Of a stretch of DNA of 64,000 nucleotides, positions 16,277 through 24,542 are shown piece by piece (position 1 is the first letter of the stretch; each line of letters opens with the position of its first letter). Under the pieces are notes generated by a model. It had not been told where the DNA came from and made no database searches. It was given only the letters and a program-made list of their open reading frames with translations. This DNA comes from Lentzea sp033794685 (lineage in GTDB: Bacteria > Actinomycetota > Actinomycetes > Mycobacteriales > Pseudonocardiaceae), in assembly GCA_033794685.1 (NCBI GenBank), contig JARAYZ010000001.1; one strand, 5' to 3'. The translations under genes and the position numbers were made by a program.

Positions 16277-17524
16277 TCAGCGCGAGGCGAGCTCCATCTC
16301 GGACCGCGCCGGCACCTCGGCGGGCACGCCACGCTGCACGGTCCCGCGCAGCAGCCAGACCGCCAGCGCGATCAGCAACCCGGCAACGCCCGACGCGATG
16401 AACGCGGGCCGCGTGCCGAAGTGCTCGATCAGCTGGCCGGACAGGCCCTGCCCGATGGCGAGGCCGACGGTCACCGAGGTGATCACCCAGCCGAACGCCT
16501 CCGCAGCCATGCCGTTCGGCGTGACCTGCTCGATCGCCGCCGAGTGCGCGGTCGACTGCGGCGTGATCAGCGTGCCGACGAGGAACAGCGCCACCGCGAG
16601 ACCGACCAGCGTGGCCGGGATCGCGAGCAGGAACGCCAGCAGCGCGAAGCCGCCCAGCAGCACCGGCAGGCGCAGGTGCATCGGGCGCGGCCACGGGCGC
16701 ATGCCGTAGAGCACACCGAAGATCACTGAGCTGATCGACCACAGCGACAGCATCAGGCCACCCATCGAGGCGTGGCCCGCGGCCTTCGCGAACGCCGGCA
16801 CGGCCACCTCGACGAAGCCGATCGTCACACCGAAGCCGAGCGCGGCCAGTGCCACGGTGCGCATGCCGGGGTAGGCGAACGCACCGAGCAACGGGCGCGG
16901 CGCCTGCTTGACGGGACCCCAGGCGCGCACGACGGGGTTGAACGCGAACCACAGCGCGCCGACGACCATCAGCACGGAGCCGACGACCACGCCGGTGCCC
17001 GCCCACGGCGCGGCCAGCAGCACACCGGCGAGACCCGGTCCGAGGATGAAGAAGACCTCCATGCTGATCGCCTCGTAGGCGTAGCCCGCCATCCGCGTCG
17101 GGCCGGCCGGGACCATCCGCTCCCACAGCGCACGCGACGCCGAGCCCACCATCGGCTCGGTCGCGCCGACGCCGAGGGCCAGCGGGACCAGCACGAACAC
17201 CGACGCCCCCGCCTCGACGGAGAGCACGGAGACGGTGACGAAGAAGGCGAACAGCCCGATCACCCAGAGCAGGGGACGGGTGGGACCGAAGCGGTCCATC
17301 AGCCGGCCCTGGACGACGGACCCGAGTGCCACGCCCACCAGTGCCGCCGCCGAGACCATGCCGGCGACCGCGAACGACCCCGTCGCGCGCTCGACGTAGA
17401 GCAGCAGCGAGAGCCCGACCATCGCGATGGGCAGGCGGGCGAGCAGAGACGCAACCACGGGGCCGCGCATGCCGGGAGTCGTCAGGGCAGCACGGTAGTC
17501 GGACAGGCGAGCGGAGTGGGACAT
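16277..17524 (-). CDS. Major facilitator superfamily transporter
   Basis: This 415-residue protein has 12 predicted membrane helices and the MFS motif A variant GSVVQGRLMDRFGPTR in the loop after helix 2 (about 68-83). The second half shows a matching loop near GMRPWPRPMH. The closest look is to 12-helix drug/proton antiporters (efflux); the substrate is unknown. Its start codon lies 3 bp from a CTGGTAC/GTACCAG operator set, so expression is probably repressed by a dimeric regulator, but no regulator gene is adjacent. Confidence 0.88.
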   Translation of the reverse strand: MSHSARLSDYRAALTTPGMRGPVVASLLARLPIAMVGLSLLLYVERATGSFAVAGMVSAAALVGVALGSVVQGRLMDRFGPTRPLLWVIGLFAFFVTVSVLSVEAGASVFVLVPLALGVGATEPMVGSASRALWERMVPAGPTRMAGYAYEAISMEVFFILGPGLAGVLLAAPWAGTGVVVGSVLMVVGALWFAFNPVVRAWGPVKQAPRPLLGAFAYPGMRTVALAALGFGVTIGFVEVAVPAFAKAAGHASMGGLMLSLWSISSVIFGVLYGMRPWPRPMHLRLPVLLGGFALLAFLLAIPATLVGLAVALFLVGTLITPQSTAHSAAIEQVTPNGMAAEAFGWVITSVTVGLAIGQGLSGQLIEHFGTRPAFIASGVAGLLIALAVWLLRGTVQRGVPAEVPARSEMELASR

Positions 17525-17526
17525 GT

Positions 17527-17561
17527 GTACCAGTATGCCAAAGCTGGTACGGATGTACCAG
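17527..17561 (-). promoter_or_regulatory. Triple-half-site operator of the MFS gene
   Basis: GTACCAG occurs at 17527-17533 and 17555-17561, and its complement CTGGTAC at 17544-17550. On the minus strand the promoter-proximal pair reads CTGGTAC-ATCC-GTACCAG, an 18-bp perfect dyad, with a further CTGGTAC 10 bp on. This is typical of TetR- or MarR-controlled efflux genes. Confidence 0.75.
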
Positions 17562-17798
17562 ATCGGGTGCGCAGGGTCACGACGATAACGATCGAGTCAC
17601 AGGAATGGGATGACCGGGTGAAAGATGCAACGAATCAGCCACACCCGAGGTCCTTGAGGGTGAAAGGGCTTGAGCAGTCGGGGTGCTGACGTGCGAAAGT
17701 TGACTCGTCGCTCGAAAGACCAACCTCTGGCCTGAGGGTCGGGGCCTGCGCGCCAGAGGAAGGGAAGCACGGTTCGTCGGGGGATGGGCCGTGCAAGC
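17562..17798. other. Gene-free spacer upstream of the crp-side terminator
   Basis: No credible reading frame is present on either strand. The next element is a bidirectional terminator whose better U-run is on the plus strand, although no plus-strand gene ends here. A small plus-strand RNA between about 17,600 and 17,844 is conceivable; I find no clear promoter for it. Confidence 0.35.
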
Positions 17799-17844
17799 AC
17801 AAAGGACCGGTGCGCCACGTCGGGGGTGGCGCCCGGTCCTTTGT
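17799..17844. terminator. Long bidirectional terminator downstream of crp
   Basis: ACAAAGGACCGG (17799-17810) pairs with CCGGTCCTTTGT (17833-17844), and inside it GCGCCAC pairs with GTGGCGC. It can terminate crp on the minus strand; on the plus strand it is followed by GTTTCG. Confidence 0.85.
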
Positions 17845-17914
17845 GTTTCGAAGAGCGGTGTTCGCCGGCCGACCGCCCGACGCAGAGGGGGGCGGAAGAC
17901 CGGCGGGCTACCGG

Positions 17915-18589
17915 CTAGCGGGCGCGGCGCGCGAGGCGCTCCGGGTCCAGGATCAGCACGCTCTTGCCTTCGAGCCTCAGCCAGCCGCGGTGCGCGAAGT
18001 CGGCGAGAGCCTTGTTCACGGTCTCGCGGGACGCGCCGACGAACTGGGCGATCTCCTCCTGCGTCAGGTCGTGCGTGACGCGGAGCAGACCGGCCTCCTG
18101 CGAGCCGAAGCGCTGCGCGAGCTGCAGCAACGCCTTGGCGACGCGGCCGGGCACGTCCGTGAAGATCAGGTCGGCCAGCATGGAGTTCGTCCGGCGCAGC
18201 CTGCGGGCCAGGGCCCTCAGCAGCTGCTCGGCGATCTCCGGCCGGTTGGTGATCCACTGTCGGAGCGCGGGGCGGTCCATGGACACCGCGCGCACCTCGG
18301 TCACCGTCGTCGCGGTCGACGTGCGGGGGCCGGGATCGAAAATGGACAGTTCGCCGAACATGTCGGAAGGTCCGAAGATCCCCAACAGGTTCTCGCGGCC
18401 GTCCGGCGACTTGCGGCCGATCTTCACCTTGCCGGACTGGATGATGTACAGGCGATCGCCCGGCTCACCCTCCGCGAAGATGACATGGCCACGCGGGAAC
18501 TCCACCGTCTCAAGGGTCGTCGCCAGCGCCTCTGCAGCTGCTGGGTCCACCCCTTGGAAGATGCCCGCTCGCGCCAGGGTCTCGTCCAC
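17915..18589 (-). CDS. crp: Cyclic AMP receptor protein-family regulator (Crp, Rv3676-like)
   Basis: This 224-residue protein matches the mycobacterial/corynebacterial Crp/GlxR type nearly throughout. An N-terminal cyclic-nucleotide domain has phosphate-binding GELSIFDPGPRTSTAT (about 79-94), a dimerisation helix follows (about 105-135), and the C-terminal helix-turn-helix lies in TQEEIAQFVGASRETVNKAL (about 171-190). It binds cAMP and TGTGA-N6-TCACA-type sites and controls carbon and respiratory genes. GTG 18589 has GGAGG just upstream. The gene order crp, small membrane protein, nth matches M. tuberculosis. Confidence 0.95.
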   Translation of the reverse strand: MDETLARAGIFQGVDPAAAEALATTLETVEFPRGHVIFAEGEPGDRLYIIQSGKVKIGRKSPDGRENLLGIFGPSDMFGELSIFDPGPRTSTATTVTEVRAVSMDRPALRQWITNRPEIAEQLLRALARRLRRTNSMLADLIFTDVPGRVAKALLQLAQRFGSQEAGLLRVTHDLTQEEIAQFVGASRETVNKALADFAHRGWLRLEGKSVLILDPERLARRAR

Positions 18590-18612
18590 CTCGTCCCTCC
18601 TAATCGACGCGA

Positions 18613-18655
18613 CGGCACGCCTACCACCATCTTTGGTGGAGTCAGCGCCGTGCCG
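18613..18655 (-). promoter_or_regulatory. Nested hairpin in the crp leader
   Basis: CGGCAC (18613-18618) pairs with GTGCCG (18650-18655), enclosing CCACCA (18624-18629) and TGGTGG (18634-18639) around TCTT. It lies 24-66 nt upstream of the crp start and could affect translation or mark a DNA site. Confidence 0.45.
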
Positions 18656-18671
18656 CCGATCACTGCGTTGC

Positions 18672-18677
18672 AGTCTA
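18672..18677 (-). promoter_or_regulatory. Possible -10 box of crp
   Basis: On the minus strand this reads TAGACT, matching TANNNT, and gives a leader of about 75 nt. It overlaps the small palindrome ACTGC-GTT-GCAGT (18662-18674), which would cover the start site if bound. No good -35 is visible. Confidence 0.4.
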
Positions 18678-18796
18678 AGGGCTCTCTTGTGGATCGCCGC
18701 TCGGCTCGCCGTCTTACTAGGAACAACCCGACTGGCTCGATCCAGAGCCCAACGAGCCAGCCTACGCCATTTGGGTGTCGGTCAGCACCAGGGCCA

Positions 18797-19036
18797 TCAG
18801 CGGACGCGCTTGCGCGCACCACCGCGGCCGCGGCGACGGAGGCGGAACATGTCGAGTGCGCGACCGATGCCGTGTCCGTAGAGCGCCTTGACCTCTTCGG
18901 GCCTGGCGGACTCCAGGAACTCCTCGACCTCGTTCTCCTGCACGGCAACGTGCCGGAGCTTCGCTTCGACGCGCTCCATGAAGAGCGCGAAGAACATGAT
19001 CACGATCGGAACGACGATCACAAGCCAGGCAGTCAT
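18797..19036 (-). CDS. Small single-pass membrane protein (Rv3675-like by position)
   Basis: This 79-residue protein begins MTAWLVIVVPIVIMFFALFM, one membrane helix, then an acidic segment (ENEVEEFLESARPEEV, about 34-49) and a strongly basic tail (LRRRGRGGARKRVR). It has no recognised domain. It lies between crp and nth as the small membrane protein Rv3675 does in M. tuberculosis. The basic tail is probably cytoplasmic and may contact lipid head groups or nucleic acid. Confidence 0.72.
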   Translation of the reverse strand: MTAWLVIVVPIVIMFFALFMERVEAKLRHVAVQENEVEEFLESARPEEVKALYGHGIGRALDMFRLRRRGRGGARKRVR

Positions 19037-19103
19037 GATGCTCCGAAGTGTGGCGCATGAGGGATTCGAGTGCGGATCTAGGGGTGGGTTCCGGCGTGTT
19101 GAC

Positions 19104-19109
19104 TACTCT
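19104..19109 (+). promoter_or_regulatory. -10 box of nth, probably leaderless
   Basis: TACTCT ends 6 nt before GTG 19116, so the transcript would start at the start codon. No ribosome-binding site is visible. Confidence 0.5.
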
Positions 19110-19115
19110 GGATCA

Positions 19116-19880
19116 GTGCCCGCAACCAAGAAACCGGAAACCAAGCTCGGCCTGACCCGAAGGGCCCGCCGGATGGTCCGCGTGCTGGCCGAGGGATACC
19201 CCGACGCGCACTGCGAGCTGGACTTCACCACTCCGCTCGAGCTCGTCGTGGCGGTCATCCTGTCCGCGCAGTGCACCGACAAGAAGGTCAACGAGGTCAC
19301 CCCCGCGCTCTTCGCGAAGTACCCGACGGCCGCCGACTACGCCGGCGCCGACCGGACGGAACTCGAAGAGATGCTCCGCCCCACCGGTTTCTTCCGGAAC
19401 AAGGCAACGTCCCTGCTGGGTCTCGGTGCCGCTCTCGTGGAGCAGCACGACGGGGTGGTGCCGGGCAACATGGAGGAGCTGGTCAAGCTCCCTGGTGTAG
19501 GACGCAAGACGGCCAACGTGGTTCTCGGCAACGCGTTCGATGTGCCCGGGCTCACAGTCGACACCCACTTCGGCCGGCTCGTGCGCCGCTGGGGCTGGAC
19601 GGACCTCGACGACGCCGTCAAGGTCGAGCACGCCATCGGCGAGCTGATCGAGAAGCACGACTGGACCATGGCCTCGCACTGGATCGTCTTCCACGGCCGT
19701 CGCGTCTGCCACGCCAAAACCCCAGCTTGCGGCGCCTGCCTGCTGATGAAGGACTGCCCGTCCTACGGCCTCGGCCCGGAGGATCCGGACAAGGCGGCCA
19801 AGCTCGTGAAGGGCGACGAGAAGCCCCACCTGATCGAGCTCGCCGAGCGGGTTCGGGCCGGTGACAAACTGGTCGGGTGA
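19116..19880 (+). CDS. nth: Endonuclease III (DNA glycosylase/AP lyase)
   Basis: This 254-residue base-excision repair enzyme removes oxidised pyrimidines. The helix-hairpin-helix LPGVGRKTANVVLG (about 125-138) carries the catalytic lysine; the catalytic aspartate is in VDTHFGRL (about 148-155). The C-terminal [4Fe-4S] cluster motif C-x6-C-x2-C-x5-C is complete (CHAKTPACGACLLMKDC, about 198-214). GTG 19116 is chosen because a -10 box precedes it and the conserved core begins soon after. It is the first gene of an overlapping operon nth-tlpA-like-nudix, with marP 16 bp behind. Confidence 0.95.
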   Translation: MPATKKPETKLGLTRRARRMVRVLAEGYPDAHCELDFTTPLELVVAVILSAQCTDKKVNEVTPALFAKYPTAADYAGADRTELEEMLRPTGFFRNKATSLLGLGAALVEQHDGVVPGNMEELVKLPGVGRKTANVVLGNAFDVPGLTVDTHFGRLVRRWGWTDLDDAVKVEHAIGELIEKHDWTMASHWIVFHGRRVCHAKTPACGACLLMKDCPSYGLGPEDPDKAAKLVKGDEKPHLIELAERVRAGDKLVG

Positions 19881-20440
19881 ACAACCGCACGCGCTGGCTC
19901 GCCGTCGTGCTCGTCCTCGGCGTGGCGGGTGTCGTGGCGCTGTGGCCCCGTGACGAATCGCCGGGGCCGCCACCCACGTCCACCCGCCCGACGCAGGACA
20001 TGGCCGCGTTGCGCGCGCAGGCCCAGCTCCGGCCGTGCGTGCCAGGAGCGCAAGACGGCATCGGGGTGACGTGCCTCGGCGACGGCACCCGGACGGCCGT
20101 CGCGCTGAAGGGCCCACTCCTGATCAACTTCTGGGCGACCTGGTGCCAGCCGTGCCAGGAGGAGCTGCCCGTGCTGGATTCCTACGCGAAGCAACCAGGT
20201 GCCGTGCCGGTCGTCCCAGTTCTCGTGGAGAGCAGGGAGGCGGACGGCCTGGAGTTGCTCGCCCGGCTCGGCGTGCGACTGCCGTCCGTCCACGACGGCG
20301 CCGACGAGCTGCGCAAGACGGTCAAGGCGCCGATGACGCTTCCCGCTACGTATTACGTAACAGCGGACGGTCAAGTCCGGCAGATCACCGATCCGCCGTA
20401 CTTCACCGCGCCGGAACAGGTGGAGAAGGCGGTTCGATGA
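19877..20440 (+). CDS. TlpA/ResA-like membrane-anchored thioredoxin-fold protein (Rv3673c-like)
   Basis: This 187-residue protein has an N-terminal membrane anchor (about 6-23), a proline-rich linker and an extracytoplasmic thioredoxin domain with active site FWATWC90-QP-C93. The cis-proline is in APMTLPATYYV. A second cysteine pair (C54, C66) before the domain may form a structural disulfide. Such proteins reduce apocytochromes or other exported thiols. GTG overlaps the nth stop by 4 bp. Confidence 0.9.
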   Translation: MNNRTRWLAVVLVLGVAGVVALWPRDESPGPPPTSTRPTQDMAALRAQAQLRPCVPGAQDGIGVTCLGDGTRTAVALKGPLLINFWATWCQPCQEELPVLDSYAKQPGAVPVVPVLVESREADGLELLARLGVRLPSVHDGADELRKTVKAPMTLPATYYVTADGQVRQITDPPYFTAPEQVEKAVR

Positions 20441-21096
20441 CGGAGGCGGTGGAGCCACCCGACTGGATGCAGCGCCTGGCGAAGGCCACCGAGGAGATCG
20501 ACGGGCGAACGTTCATGCGGGACCCGCGGACTCCGACGAGGGCCTACCGCAAGGCGGCCGTGCTCATGCTGTTCGGCGAGTCCGAGGAGGACGGGCCGGA
20601 CATCTTGCTGTTGCGCCGATCGGACACGCTGGGCTCGCATCCGGGCCAGGTCGCGTTCCCCGGCGGGGCGCAGGACGACACGGACGACGGGCCGGTGGGC
20701 ACGGCATTACGCGAGGCTTACGAGGAGACCGGTGTACTTGAGTCAGGAGTGAGACCGCTTGCGACGCTGCCGGAGCTCTACGTGCCGGTGTCGGGGTTCG
20801 TGGTCACGCCCGTGCTCGCCTACTGGGAACAGCCGAGCCCCGTCGCACCTGTCGACCTGGCGGAGACCGCCGCGGTCGCCCGGGTGCCGGTCGCGCACCT
20901 CGCCGATCCTGCCAACAGGTTCCGGGTGCGTCACCCCGCGGGCTACGTCGGAGCGGCCTTCTCCGCGCCGGGCATGCTGGTGTGGGGCTTCACCGCGGGG
21001 TTGATCAACGGCCTGATCGCACTCGGCGGCTGGGAACAGCCGTGGGATGCGACCGATGTGCGTGACCTTGAACTAGCGTTGCGCGCTACACAGTGA
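20437..21096 (+). CDS. Nudix CoA pyrophosphatase (NudL-like, Rv3672c-like)
   Basis: This 219-residue protein has the NudL/UPF0035 signature LLLRRSDTLGSHPGQVAFPGG (about 57-77) followed by the Nudix box GGAQDD...ALREAYEETGV (about 76-100), where D replaces the first Nudix-box glutamate as is usual in this clade. Predicted activity: hydrolysis of CoA and CoA derivatives to phosphopantetheine and 3',5'-ADP. It is coupled to the thioredoxin-like gene by ATGA. Confidence 0.9.
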   Translation: MTEAVEPPDWMQRLAKATEEIDGRTFMRDPRTPTRAYRKAAVLMLFGESEEDGPDILLLRRSDTLGSHPGQVAFPGGAQDDTDDGPVGTALREAYEETGVLESGVRPLATLPELYVPVSGFVVTPVLAYWEQPSPVAPVDLAETAAVARVPVAHLADPANRFRVRHPAGYVGAAFSAPGMLVWGFTAGLINGLIALGGWEQPWDATDVRDLELALRATQ

Positions 21097-21111
21097 GGCG
21101 GAGGTTTCGGG

Positions 21112-22299
21112 TTGAACTGGGTTGACCTGCTGGTGCTGGGCCTTGCCGCGATCGCCGCGGTCTCCGGGGCCAGGCAAGGCATGGTCGTCGCGCTGCCCGC
21201 GTTCGTCGGCGTGCTCGTCGGCCTGGTGCTGGGCACGCAGATCGCACCGCTGCTCGTCTCCCAGTTCGAGAACGTCGTCACCAAGGTCGTGTTCGCGGTC
21301 GGCATCGTCGTGCTGCTCGTGGCACTGGGCGAGACGATCGGCGTCTACATCGGCCGGACGATCAAGGCCCGCGTCAACGCGTCGCCGCTCAAGGGCGCGG
21401 ACAACGCCCTGGGCGCGATCGTGCAGGGCATGGTCGTCTTCATCGTGGCGTGGATGATCGCGCTGCCGCTGACCTCGGTCGTCGGCCTGCCGAACCTCAC
21501 GTCGTCGCTCAACCAGTCGGTCATCCTCGGCAAGGTCAACGACACCATGCCGCAGGCCGCCAGGGTGCTGTCGAACGACCTGCAGAAGCTCTTCGACGTC
21601 TCCGGCTTCCCGCAGGCGATGGACCCGTTCAACCGCACGCCGCTCAAGGACGTCGAGCCGCCGAACAACCAGCTCGCGGAATCCCCGGTCGCGAAGCGGC
21701 TGCAGGCGTCGGTGCTGAAGGTCCGCGGCCGGGCGCCGTCGTGCTCGCGCGCCCTGGAGGGCACCGGTTTCGTCATCGCGCCGGAGCGGGTCATGACCAA
21801 CGCGCACGTCGTCGCCGGCACGAACGAGGTCACGGTCGAGGTCGGCCGCGGCCAGTTCGACGCGACGGTCGTCTCCTACGACCCGCGCACGGACATCGCC
21901 GTGCTCGCGGTGCCGGACCTGGAGGCCACGCCGCTGCAGTTCCGCTCGGACGAGGTGCAGCCGGGCGAGGACGGCATCGTGCTCGGCTACCCGCTCGACG
22001 GCCCGTACAAGGCCTCGCCGGCCCGCGTCCGCGAGCGCATCCCGCTGCTGCGCGGCCCGGACATCTACGACGCACAGACGGTCACGCGCGACGTCTACAC
22101 GGTGCGCGCCGAGGTCCGCTCCGGCAACTCGGGCGGCCCGCTGGTCGACCCGAACGGCCGGGTGATGGGCGTGGTCTTCGGTGCCGCGGTCGACGACCCG
22201 GAGACGGGCTTCGTGCTCACGGCCCAGCAGGTGCAGGCGATGGTGCAGAAGGCGCCGACGCTGACCCGCCGGGCCTCGACCCAGGGCTGCGCCAGCTAG
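21112..22299 (+). CDS. marP: MarP-family membrane serine protease (Rv3671c-like)
   Basis: This 395-residue protein has four membrane helices of CvpA type (about 5-20, 27-47, 58-78 and 100-122) followed by an extracytoplasmic trypsin-like protease domain. The triad is H232 (TNAHVV), D261 (RTDIAVLAV) and S340 (RSGNSGGP). C211 and C393 match the regulatory disulfide described for M. tuberculosis MarP, which protects cells in acid and processes the peptidoglycan hydrolase RipA. The start is TTG 21112 with GGAGG 7 nt upstream. It ends 4 bp into the convergent TetR gene. Confidence 0.95.
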   Translation: MNWVDLLVLGLAAIAAVSGARQGMVVALPAFVGVLVGLVLGTQIAPLLVSQFENVVTKVVFAVGIVVLLVALGETIGVYIGRTIKARVNASPLKGADNALGAIVQGMVVFIVAWMIALPLTSVVGLPNLTSSLNQSVILGKVNDTMPQAARVLSNDLQKLFDVSGFPQAMDPFNRTPLKDVEPPNNQLAESPVAKRLQASVLKVRGRAPSCSRALEGTGFVIAPERVMTNAHVVAGTNEVTVEVGRGQFDATVVSYDPRTDIAVLAVPDLEATPLQFRSDEVQPGEDGIVLGYPLDGPYKASPARVRERIPLLRGPDIYDAQTVTRDVYTVRAEVRSGNSGGPLVDPNGRVMGVVFGAAVDDPETGFVLTAQQVQAMVQKAPTLTRRASTQGCAS

Positions 22300-22991
22300 A
22301 GCCGATGACGGGCCGCGACGCCGTCGAGGACGTAGTCGAGGCCCGTCTCGAACCTCACCGCCGGATCGCGGTCGCTGGACTCGTGCATGACCCTGGCCAG
22401 CGTCGGGAACCTGCCGGTCGCGAGCATCCGCTGCATGTACGGGCCGGACGCCCGCTGCCACTGCTCCTCGGTCATGCCCGACGACCGCTCCGCGCGCAGT
22501 TCGGTGATCTCGCCGCGGACGGCCCCGAAGACGTACGCCATCACCGCGCCGACCACGTCGAGGACGTGGTCGATGTCTTCGAACCGGACCGCGGCGAGCG
22601 TGGTCTCCATGTGCGTCAGGGCGTGCGGACCCTGGTGCGGCCGGTTGCTCAGCAGGTCGATGAACCACTCGTGCCGCCTCGCCGCGTCCCGGATGCCGTG
22701 CGCGACGTGCCGCAGTCCCTCGCGCCAGTCCGCTGACTTCCCCGGTGGTGTGATCTCGCCGTAGACCTCGTCGACCATGAGGTCGAGCAGTTCGTCCTTG
22801 GTCTCGACGTAGCCGTAGAGGCGCATCGGGCCGGCGTTCAGGGCGGCGGCGACCTTGCGGAACGACACCTCGTCGAGCCCGCCCTCGTCGGCGAGCCTGA
22901 TCGCGGCACCCACGATCAGGTCCCTGCTCAGCGGGGTCGGGGACGGCTTGCTGGGCGGCTCTGGGCGGTCCCACACGGCTTCGTTCGACAT
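22296..22991 (-). CDS. TetR-family transcriptional regulator
   Basis: This 231-residue protein has an N-terminal helix-turn-helix (about 22-68; GLDEVSFRKVAAALNAGPMRLYGYV), here with MRLYGYV where TetR-like proteins have LYxHV, and a C-terminal ligand domain of TetR/tetracycline-repressor type. It is divergent from an FAD monooxygenase, with three ATAC(A/G)GYGTAT-type boxes between them. ATG 22991 is used; a TTG 12 nt upstream would put the start inside the first operator box. Confidence 0.9.
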   Translation of the reverse strand: MSNEAVWDRPEPPSKPSPTPLSRDLIVGAAIRLADEGGLDEVSFRKVAAALNAGPMRLYGYVETKDELLDLMVDEVYGEITPPGKSADWREGLRHVAHGIRDAARRHEWFIDLLSNRPHQGPHALTHMETTLAAVRFEDIDHVLDVVGAVMAYVFGAVRGEITELRAERSSGMTEEQWQRASGPYMQRMLATGRFPTLARVMHESSDRDPAVRFETGLDYVLDGVAARHRL

Positions 22992-23002
22992 CGGGCTGGA
23001 CA

Positions 23003-23048
23003 ATACAGCGTCTCATCGCGATACAGTGTATTGAGCGATACGGCGTAT
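23003..23048. promoter_or_regulatory. TetR operator set for the monooxygenase/TetR pair
   Basis: ATACAGTGTAT (23021-23031) and ATACGGCGTAT (23038-23048) are perfect 11-bp palindromes 17 bp apart centre to centre; ATACAGCGT (23003-23011) is a third, imperfect copy 18 bp on the other side. The regular spacing of under two helical turns suggests cooperative binding by the adjacent TetR regulator. Confidence 0.78.
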
Positions 23049-23060
23049 TGGGAGGATGAG

Positions 23061-24542
23061 ATGAAGACTTCGGTGTTGGTGGTCGGGGGAGGGCTGGCGG
23101 GGACGTCGGCCGCGTTGTTCCTGGCGTGGCGCGGAGTGGACGTGGTGCTGGTGGAGAAGCATCCGGGCAGCTCACCGCACCCGCGAGCGGTCGGTTTCAC
23201 GGCACGGACCGGTGAGATGCTGCGTGCCGCCGGGCTGGAGGACGAGCTGCCGGCGAGCAGGATGGCGAAGGGGTTCGGCATCCGGCGGGTCCGGGTGGCG
23301 AGCCTCGTGGGGGAACGGTTCGAGGAGACGTTCTGGACGCCTCCGAGCGAGCTCTCGACCGTGGAGTACTCGCCGTCGACCGGCGTCGGCGTCGCGCAGG
23401 ACAGGATGGAGCCACTCCTGCGCGACAAGGCCCGTGAGCTCGGCGCGGACATCCGCATGAGCACCCGGCTGCTGGAGTTCACGCAGGACGACGACGGCGT
23501 CACGGCGCTCGTGCAGGGTGACGGCGAGCCATACGAGATCCGCGCCGACTACCTGGTCGCGGCCGACGGCCACCGCAGCCCGGTCCGGGAACAGCTCGGC
23601 ATCACCCGCAGCGGTCGCGGATACATGCACACCTCCCGCAGCGTGCTGTTCCGTGCGCCGCTGGACGAGTACCTCAAGGACGGCATCGGCCAGTTCATCG
23701 TCGACGGCGTCGGTTTCCTGACCACCTACGGCGACGGCCGCTGGGTCCTGATGCTCGACGACCGCGAGTACAGCGAGCCCGAACTGCGGGAGAAGATCGT
23801 CCAGGCGATCGGCCGCGACGACCTGGAGATCGAGATCGTCACGACGGGCCGCTGGACGATCAGCGCCGCCGTCGCCGACCGGTTCTCGCAGGGCCGGATC
23901 TTCCTGGCCGGGGACGCCGCGCACACGTTGCCGCCGAGCCGTGGCGGGTTCGGGGCGAACGTCGGCATCGAGGACGCGCACAACCTCGCGTGGAAACTGG
24001 CGGCCGTGCTGGGCGGCGAGTCACGACCGTCCCTCCTGGACACCTACGACGCCGAACGGCGCCCGGTCGCCCTGCTCTGCCACCAGCAGATCTTCGCCCG
24101 CAACGACGGCCACAACCGCGACGGCGAACCGGAGGACGTGCCGTTGATCGACAACAACGCGATGCACTACGGCGTCCTCTACCGCTCGGACGCGGTGCTC
24201 GGCGCGGGCCCGGAACTGCCGCCCGCGCAGCTCCCCGAGCAGTGGAACGGCCAGCCGGGCACGCGCGCCCCGCACGCGTGGATCGAGCCGGGCAAGTCCA
24301 CTTTGGACCTGTTCCAGCGCGGCTGGGTGCTCGTCGCCGACCACCCGCAGTGGGAGGAGGCCGCCTCGGGACTCGTCCACTACGAACGCGTCGAGCAGCT
24401 GGAGATCTTCGGGCTGTCCGCCAAGGGCGCGTCGCTGGTCAGGCCGGACGGCTACGTCGCCTGGCGCTCGACGGAGCTGCCGGACGACCCCGCGGCCGAA
24501 CTCGCGGCGGCGTTCAGCTCAGCTTCTGCAGGAACTCGGTGA
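23061..24542 (+). CDS. FAD-dependent aromatic monooxygenase (PHBH/TfdB/RdmE type)
   Basis: This 493-residue flavoprotein hydroxylase has GxGxxG at VVGGGLAGTSAALFL (about 7-21), the DG motif in VAADGHRSPVR (about 170-180) and the GD motif in IFLAGDAAHTLPPSRGGFG (about 285-303). A C-terminal thioredoxin-like tail (about 385-493) is typical of polyketide- and phenol-hydroxylating enzymes and Rox-type antibiotic-inactivating enzymes. No polyketide or catabolic genes are nearby, so resistance or detoxification under TetR control is the better guess. ATG 23061 has GGAGG 5 nt upstream. The 3' end overlaps the EphE-like gene by 29 bp. Confidence 0.9.
   Translation: MKTSVLVVGGGLAGTSAALFLAWRGVDVVLVEKHPGSSPHPRAVGFTARTGEMLRAAGLEDELPASRMAKGFGIRRVRVASLVGERFEETFWTPPSELSTVEYSPSTGVGVAQDRMEPLLRDKARELGADIRMSTRLLEFTQDDDGVTALVQGDGEPYEIRADYLVAADGHRSPVREQLGITRSGRGYMHTSRSVLFRAPLDEYLKDGIGQFIVDGVGFLTTYGDGRWVLMLDDREYSEPELREKIVQAIGRDDLEIEIVTTGRWTISAAVADRFSQGRIFLAGDAAHTLPPSRGGFGANVGIEDAHNLAWKLAAVLGGESRPSLLDTYDAERRPVALLCHQQIFARNDGHNRDGEPEDVPLIDNNAMHYGVLYRSDAVLGAGPELPPAQLPEQWNGQPGTRAPHAWIEPGKSTLDLFQRGWVLVADHPQWEEAASGLVHYERVEQLEIFGLSAKGASLVRPDGYVAWRSTELPDDPAAELAAAFSSASAGTR

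Noticed and set aside
17562..17700. Crp-binding site near GTCACGACGATAACGATCGAGTCAC
   Set aside because: Only one half resembles TCACA and the two halves do not form the TGTGA-N6-TCACA dyad.
23061..24542. FAD monooxygenase as part of a polyketide gene cluster
   Set aside because: No ketosynthase, cyclase, methyltransferase or glycosyltransferase lies nearby; the neighbours are core genes.
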